Of a stretch of DNA of 60,000 nt, positions 40,701 through 49,700 are shown in pieces; positions within the stretch are counted from its first letter, which is position 1; every line of letters begins with the position of its first letter. The position numbers and the translations under genes were made by a program. This DNA is from Branchiostoma floridae (Eukaryota > Chordata > Leptocardii > Amphioxiformes > Branchiostomatidae): the NCBI RefSeq assembly GCF_000003815.2, contig NC_049981.1, forward strand, positions 13,787,035-13,847,034. The letters are read 5' to 3'. The notes beneath the pieces are model-generated. The model made no database searches and had not been told where the DNA came from. It worked only from the letters and a program-made list of their open reading frames with translations.

Positions 40701-43700
40701 CATATCCCAGCATGCCTTTCGTGGGCTGCCACTCCTCAAGGTGGTACAGTTGTCCCACAACTGCCTGAGGTTCCTGCCTGTGGACGCCATTCTGGAGCTG
40801 AAAGCGTTCACCCTTGTCAACCTAGCAGCCAATCACATCGCTACAATCAACAGCAGCGTCCTACGTCTGCGTCACTTTCGCCTAGTGGTGACAGACAACA
40901 GGCTGAGATGTGACGAGAGTCTGACATGGTTCATCTGCAACCTACAAGCACACAAACTGGAATTTATTCTGTCTCAACACTCGCTGAGCTGTACATCCCC
41001 TGCTCACCTCCATGGTACTCTTCTCACAACCATGGGGAAGGATGTGAGTCAGACCAGCACCTACAGGTCACTACAGGGGACTGGATCTGTACAATGTGAA
41101 GAACTATCTGTCATGACAGCCAAGATGAGTTCAGCAGGTCTTGAAACAGTCAATATGTACAACGAGACTGTTCCCACAGAACACTACTACACAGAAGAGA
41201 TGTCATACACAATCAATATGGCAGTCTCTGAGCATACAACAGTGATGGACCACATTGTTTTTCTGGGGGAAAACCCAACCATCAATGAGCATGAGAGAAC
41301 AACACAGCTGCTTCTCATGGTGTGCGCTGTTGTTGTGCCCCTCCTTCTTGTGTTGGCATCAGGATTTGTCAACTTCTTCTGTGGTGGCAAGTGTCTAGAC
41401 CCTAACAACATACCAGTGGGAACATCTGAAGAAAATCCAGCATCCTCCAAAGCAGACGGAAGCCATCACATTGAGCCATATGCAGTTGTTTACGATGACT
41501 CAGTTGAGCTGCACACACCTGTCACATCATCGGCCACAGGCAGACCAGGCAACCCTCCGACATCAGAAGACGACTATGCCATCCAGCCGTATGCCGTGAG
41601 CTACATGGATGTGTCAGGGAAAGGGGTAAATGGCAAACTTCCACCATATGCAACGACAACATTAGCTCCTGACCAGACATCAGAAGACAACGATGACATT
41701 CAGCCATACGCTGTGACCTACATGGATGTTTCAGGAAAAGGGAAAAATGGCAAGCTTCCGCCATATGCAACAACAACATTAGCTCGTGACCACACAACTG
41801 AAGACAGGGACACCATACAACCTCATACAGTGACCTGCATTGGTAGCCCCGGGCAAAACAATACCAGCAAGATCCATCCATATGCATCAATCTACCCTGA
41901 CTCCCTACAAGTGGCAAGAAATCGTTCCATGACTATGGAAAACATCACCAACGAACAGGAAACAAATGTAAAACAACCAGTTGCCCACTCAATGGCCCTG
42001 TCACTGCCAACAGATGTTGCAATTGAGCTGAAATATGAGAAAGGCCATCTATTTACAACAGTTGGAAGGGGTCCCTACGGAGTGGAGGATAGAAAGGAGA
42101 TGAGTGCTAGTGGACTGTTGTATAACACTGCTACAGAAGATAACAGCACAGCTCACATTTTGTAAAACCCAGTACATGGACAACCTGAGAGTAAGGATAG
42201 CATATCTCATGTCCTGTACAACCCAGCACATGGACAACATTGGTGCCAGACTTTGCATGATTCATGTATGATTATTTCATCTTAAGGTACATGTAGCTGC
42301 CAAATTCACAAGAATGCAATTCTCATCCCTTAACACCATGGCATTGTAGCCTTTTCTCATAAATTATCCAAATAAGGTACCATTTGCATAATTAACGTCT
42401 ATCAATATTTCTCTCTTTATCAAATACATATGTCATATGTTTGAGTATCCTATTATGAAATGCAGTGGATTCATAAACTGTCCTTTGCAAATTAGTTGTG
42501 GGTTTACAAATGTATAGCCCTTCATTATGGAAGATATTTCCTGATAAAAAGTCATGACAATCTGTCAACCCCTTCCAGAGTTATTCCCCTCTAAAGGGAT
42601 GATGCAACTGCGCACGCGCAAACTGTAGAATTCCGGAAATTTTCGCGAATAAAAAAAAAGATGTACAATGTACATATAGTGTTAGGCTAGCCCCTTAGGC
42701 GACGCCAAAAATCTGTTCATAGTTTATCCTATCAACAAACTAATAAGTTCCTCTAAGTCCTGAAAAAATTGACAGTGCACAATCTAAGAAAAAAATGTGA
42801 GCCACGATAAGAACATAATGATTCGTAAAATCAGAAGTATCTGCCGTACTGACCGGTTCTACAGTTGGGGCTCTCCTTGTACATGTGTGACATGGCCATG
42901 AGAACCACAGCTGAGTTCTCCACTGCCTCAGCCATGGCCTGTAGAGTGGACCCTCCCATCTGTTCCAGATCCATCCACACCTTGAAACCTGCAGCCTACA
43001 GGGCAGGAAACAAATGGAACTTTTAAATTAGCTCTGTTAACTATACTTCTGCTGTCAGTCAGTCTGTACATCTGCAGACTACCACACATAAACTGCACCA
43101 AAAGAAAAAAAGAAATTTGCTACGTTTACCACTGTTATTAGTGTTAGGCGCCCTTTCCACTAGTTGGCACTCACTGAGCTACCACTGAGTGACAATATTG
43201 GTTGTGAACAGTGATTTTCTAATTGGAAAATGGTGTATAATGTCAGAGTATGACTTTAACAGATAAAATATGTATAATGATTCATTCTTTATCTGAAAAA
43301 AATTGTTGAGTGGCCTGGGAAATGTTTGGTTACTTAGCAGGTGTAGCCTATAGTACTAAGGGGAATTTATATCATATATATTTGGAACATGCCATATACA
43401 TCTGCCACCCTGGATAAATGTGTCTAAACTTTCTAAAGATATCTCCAATGTAACATTCTCAGTATAATGTACTCCTATCTAAACTGTGTAATCTTTAACC
43501 AGGGGTGATGCACTAGAGATCTCTCAAAAAACACACTTAGTTTTTCAGATTGTACATAAATATCAATGGTGGTTATACATGTGGTCATCTACAAATATTA
43601 TTCTCATGATTTAGAAGTAATGACTGTCCTGGTTATCCAGAAAATATAGAAGTATCAATATCAACAATATGAATTCTGACAATACTAGATGTGAGTGGAA

Positions 43701-46700
43701 CATATAGATTTAAACAGTTAAATCCTAGTAAGAGTGATTATAATATCAAACAATCTAATTCATAGTACGATGTAGCAACTGTCTTTTGAGACATATATGA
43801 TTTATTAATATGAATGTGAACAGCACAATACACACAATGCATGTTGAACTAGTTGTAAAAGTACAGTATATATGCACATTTTCTGCATTTTCTTTGTTGT
43901 TATGTAATAGAACAAATATGTGCTGCAACACATGAATCCAGCTAATAATATAAAAGATATGATGCACTATTGTTAACATCAAACTTTAAGCATGACTTTG
44001 ATTATTCAACAAAAGCTAAATCACCATCATAACTATAGCTTGAGACATATCACTAAATAAATATAAGACTGTTTAATTCCTGAATAATCAGTTAGTACTT
44101 ATAGTATGAAAAATCAATACAATTCTGAGTAATAGTACAAAGTTATAATATCTACATATCACAACAATTGCATTAAGATACAACATATAGCAACTTCTAT
44201 TTAGTGATACTTTACAATGGTAGGAAACAAAATTCTACTCTACAAGAGACTATTTGTAGTATGGGTGAGATATTGTCTATAGTCTTAACATACAAGTTCA
44301 TGATTAGTACCTGTAGTTTCTTCTTGATGCTGATGAGAATTTTCTGGTGGTCCCATTGGTAACTGATCATGACATGTGGCAGTTGACGATCTTTGGATTC
44401 TGAGAGGGGGGAAATAATGTTGAGTCAACCCTAGGCCTGTCTCAGTGTCTGTTCAATCAAGAGAAGAAAATATTGCTTGGAAAGCTCTATCATACAGTAG
44501 ACACATAGTGGAACACTTTTCTATTGCGACTGAAGGATACACAATGCAAAACCCAATGGAACTACTGAGTCACAATAGACATGTGACCACAATAGATACG
44601 CAGGATTTTTTAGGATTGAGTAATAGGGGAAATAATCCAAGGGACCACCATAAAGTCCACAACATATGGCCAGGTGGTCCTCATGCAGAGGTGGTCAATA
44701 TTACAGCTTTGACTGTATAATCTTTATTATTGTGGTGGAATGTATCATTAAAATCACGTAAGAAAGCAGATTTCTGAAGTGCATTCTGGGTCTTACTTTT
44801 AGCAGCAGTCTTTGGTCTCTCTTCTCCCGTTTTCCTGATGACCCATAATGCACCGAGAGCAGCAGATTTGAGGGACTCGTTGGTACTGGTCTCTAATCTC
44901 TCCAGACTGGGCACCAGCTCTGGCTCCTGGGGTACAGGGAGGAAGGAAGGAATAGATGGATGAATGAATAACGGATGGATGGATGGATAAATGAATGAAT
45001 GAATGGATGATTGAATGGATGGATAAATGAATGAGTGAATAAATGAATGAATGAATGGATGATCGAATGGATGGATAAATGAATGAGTGAATAAATGAAT
45101 GAATGGATGATTGAATGGATGGATAAATGAATGAATGAATGAGTGAATGAATGAATGGATGATTGAATGGATGGATAACTGAATGAGTGAATAAATGAAT
45201 CAATCAATGAATGGATGGGTAAAAGTATGAATGAATAAATGAACAAATGGATGGATGGATGGATGGATGGATGGGTGGATGGATGGATGGATGAATTAAT
45301 GGATGGATGATTGAATACGTGGATAAATGAATGGATGAATGGATGGGTGAAAGTATGAATGAACAAATGAAAGAATGGATGGATGGCTGGATAGATAGAT
45401 AGATAGATGAACAAATGAAGCTTTGATGGGCCATCTCATTGAGTGCTTAGGGGTATTCTCTTCTTTAAGTTCTTAAGCCAAGTTTGCACAAAGAAAGCCT
45501 CAGACACAACAATGCTCATATCACTGGCACGACTGAAGAAAATGTGTGTAATGTCTTACCGCCTTTATTTTCTCCCTGACATCATCATCAAACGCAAGCG
45601 TCCACACCGTATTTGCTGCTTCAACTTTCTGCAAGTCGCTTCCTGTCTCAAACACCTTTACCAGCAGGGGTAGGGCGCCCTTGTCTACGATCTGAAAAGC
45701 ATTTGAACTAAATCAGTTAGACATAGACCAGAGAGAATCATGGGACAAAGCAATATGCAAATGACATCATAGGACTGAGCAATATACAAAAATAAGATCA
45801 AATCTACCTACTTGATCTCCTAATGTGATTGATGTTACCAATGCAAAACAAGTGACATTAAAAGTTGTTTTTGTTAAAATGACATGATATGTGGCCTTTA
45901 GTAGGTATTGAAGTCAAATCTATTTCAATCTGTATGTTTGCTTGTATCCATACACTAATAAATCAACCTCAGATTCAAAGACATATTTATGCTACTGGTA
46001 ATCATATCAAACAAGTAGTCACATTCAAACACATTTTCTACTGTAGATGGTCTTGTTGTCTGAGGCTCCAGACTGCAGTTTCATCAGCCCAGCTTTCACC
46101 TTCAGCTGTACAACTCTTAACCTGGAATCCAGTCTACTGCTGGCTCGGCCTACCGTAGTTAGTGCAGGCTTTGTACGGGGCCAGGGAAGCTCCCAGCCGC
46201 CGGGGTAATCGGCCACACCCGGTAGGATTTTCACGCGGTTAGACTTTAGCCCAGTGGGATAATTATCCGGCCAGCAGTTAACCCCCCCTGAGCAAAGTCT
46301 AACCGCATGAAAATCCTACCGGGTGTGAATGATTATCCCGGCGGCGGAGACCTACTCTGGCCCCGTAGAGAGCCTGCAATAACTACAGTAGGCCGTTCCA
46401 GAAGTAGACTGGATTCCAGGTTATACAACTGTTAGTCTTCACAAAAGGAATAAATCACATGGCTCTCACCTTTTTCTTGTTGTTCTCACTCACTGCTAAC
46501 TTTGCCAGCCCCTCACACAGCTCGGCTATACCAAACCCACGTGCTCTCCTGTTGGCTGCTCCAAGGGCTCTTTCGAGCATTTTAACCAGAAAATCAATTG
46601 CACCTGAAAATACAAAATTTACTGTAATTCTTATCTATGGGGGCATAATTAGAAGAGGAATGGAGTTTTAACTTCATGGTTGAAACAATTTTGCTGTACA

Positions 46701-49700
46701 GATCTGCAATAATGCACATTTGTGGAGATAGAGAGATCACTGCAAGAGTAAAACTGCCTCAAACATTCTTACTGCTGTTAGTGGATTTTTTTAAAATTTC
46801 ATTATGCTACATGCAATTTCAAAATGCCTAAACTTAATTTTGTCTACATTTTATGCACTGTTGCACTGACTAGACAAACATATCATTCATGAAGTCAGAA
46901 GTTTCCAAAGTGTATTTTGAAAGAATTGTTGAAATTCTTTGCACTGATCAGCAAAATTGTGGAACAGAAGAACAGAGTGACCTGATTAACATTCTACGTC
47001 AGCAGATTGAGGGTATGAGTAGGCATGGGCTATCTCAGCATGGTGAAGGTTAAAACCACCTGTGAACAGGCCTGGGCTACCTCAGCATGGTGAAGGTTAA
47101 AACCACCTGTGAACAGGCATGGGCTATCTCAGCATGGTGAAGGTTAAAACCACCTGTGAACAGGCCTGGGCTACCTCAGCATGGTGAAGGTTAAAACCAC
47201 CTGTGAACAGGCCTGGGCTATCTCAGCATGGTGAAGGTTAAAACCACCTGTGAACAGGCATGGGCTATCTCAGCATGGTGAAGGTTAAAACCACCTGTGA
47301 ACAGGCCTGGGCTACCTCAGCATGGTGAAGGTTAAAACCACCTGTGAACAGGCCTGGGCTATCTCAGCATGGTGAAGGTTAAAACCACCTGTGAACAGGC
47401 CTGGGCTATCTCAGCATGGTGAAGTTAAAACCACCTGTGAACAGGCTTGGGCTACTTCAGCATGGTGAAGGTTAAAACCACCTGTGAACAGGCCTGGGCT
47501 ATCTCAGCATGGTGAAGTTAAAACCACCTGTGAACAGGCCTGGGCTACTTCAGCATGGTGAAGGTTAAAACCACCTGTGAACAGGCCTGGGCTATCTAAG
47601 CATGGTGAAGTTAAAACCACCTGTGAACAGGCCAGGCTATCTCAGCATGGTGAAGGTTAAAACCACCTGTGAACAGGCCTGGGCTATCTCAGCATGGTGA
47701 AGGTTAAAACCACCTGTGGACAGGCCTGAGCTATCTCAGCATGGTGAAGGTTAAAACCACCTGTGAACAGGCCTGAGCTATCTCAGCATGGTGAAGGTTA
47801 AAACCACCTGTGGACAGGCCTGGGCTACCTCAGCATGGTGAAGGTTAAAACCACCTGTGGACAGGCCTGGGCTATCTAAGCATGGTGAAGTTAAAACCAC
47901 CTGTGAACAGGCCTGGGCTACCTCAGCATGGTGAAGTTTAAAACACCTGTGAATAGGCCTGGGCTATCTCAGCATGGTGAAGGTTAAAACCACCTGTGAA
48001 CAGGCCTGGGCTACTCTTATGTCCCAAATAAACATACCCCCCGGAATAAACATACCCCCCGGACAAATCTTCAAAATCTAATAAACGTACCCCCCGGAAT
48101 AAACATACCCCCCGGAAAATTACCACATTGACATGTAAACTGTGACCATGCGGGTATGCCTAAACACCGCAAACGAGTGCAAACGAGCGCAAACTAGCAC
48201 AAACGGGTCTATTATGCAGTATTCATGAGACAATGGCCTTGTTTGACGCTCTAGATACACTGTCTGTGCAATGATAAATTAAAAAACACGGCAAATTATA
48301 AGTTTTTATCTGTTTTTTTAGTTATTCCGCTTGTTTCAAGTTCGAAGGGATTTCTGGCCACCATCTTGGATCATCCGCATTAGGGGTCTGGATGGAGAAA
48401 TTGTCGGTATCTTATTTACTTAGAAAGTACCTTCATGGCTTGGAGCAGGCGCTTTTGACAGCTAAAAAATGTCAAAAATCCACGGCGGCACGATTCCAAT
48501 GCCCATCACTCGTCTACGCGTACGGCTAACACTCGCTTTCACGGGGGGCTGGAGCCGGGCATTTAGAGCGTCAAACAAGGCCATTGCCCCGTGGATACTG
48601 CATAATAGACCCGTTTGCGGTCGTTTGCGCTCGTTTGCACTCGTTTGCGGTGTTTAGGCATACCGTGACCATGCTACTTCTGTCCAAAGAAAAGAAGATG
48701 ATAAGCAAGTAGGTTCTTTTTATTTATTATGCCTAAGAACCATATCAGTTAGTTGTGTAAATAATGAGCTGAAGAACTATAGATATCTTGTTCAAATTAT
48801 AACATTTTCTCCATTTTGTATAAAAGGTATATAAAAAGATATTTTTTTCTTGATGATGTTGATAAATTTGACATAGGTTCCCCACTATGACCATTAACTG
48901 TGGGTCAACGGTGCTTTCAAATTGAACAAGTGAAAATTTGCATGATACATGCATTTTCTACTTGGAACTTGAAGCAAGTAATCAATGAAAATTGTTGTAT
49001 AAAGTTATTACTTATGTTATAATTACTGGCATATCATTACCATTAGATAGCTGCTAGTACTTAATCATATTTTAAGTAAAACATATTAACACCCCCAAAA
49101 CGAACAAAAAAGGGTTTTGTTTATAAACTCCTGTTCAATAGTATCGAAAACCAGCAACTTCCTTGCAAAAAAGTGAAAAACAAAGTTTTTGTGAGAACTC
49201 GTCTGTAAAAGTAGCTTATCATTTAGGATGCAGATACACATGTTACAAATTACAAATTTTGAGGCTAGAAACTGCTAAATTTAGAAAATCTTACGGCTAT
49301 CTTTTTTTAAATCAACACTTTAAAAATATAAATGGCCTTTTGTGTGCAATTTTAACCCAAATATGATATTTTTCAAGCTTTTACGGTATCATTTTAAAGA
49401 TCGGAATGTTAATACAAATCGGGTGCTAGTTTTACTGTCACAACGTGCGATATGGCGGCCATGTTTGGATTGGTTCGGGTGAAGTTTCCAGCTCTTTTTA
49501 CCGACGAATTCCTGCCGTTTTGGAGAATTCGCGGCCTCAAAACTCATATCACAAGGGAAGCGAAGTTACAGTTGTTGTTTTTACGTCCATTATTTCTTAT
49601 GTGAAAGAATTTTTCTTCCGACTCGCTGCCGATAGCGCATGGAACCACACGGCCGAAATGACATGTTTTGTGGTCAATGTTATTTTACTTTACGATGTAA

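Noticed and set aside
44799-45434. Long minus-strand frames reading SFIHSFIHPSIQ
   Set aside because: They are translations of a GGAT/GAAT tandem array; only 44,797-44,926 within this range is a real exon, in its own frame.
47025-48013. Regular 47-bp direct repeats resembling a CRISPR array
   Set aside because: Units abut with no unique spacers, the array is intronic in an animal gene, and variation is substitutional; it is a minisatellite.
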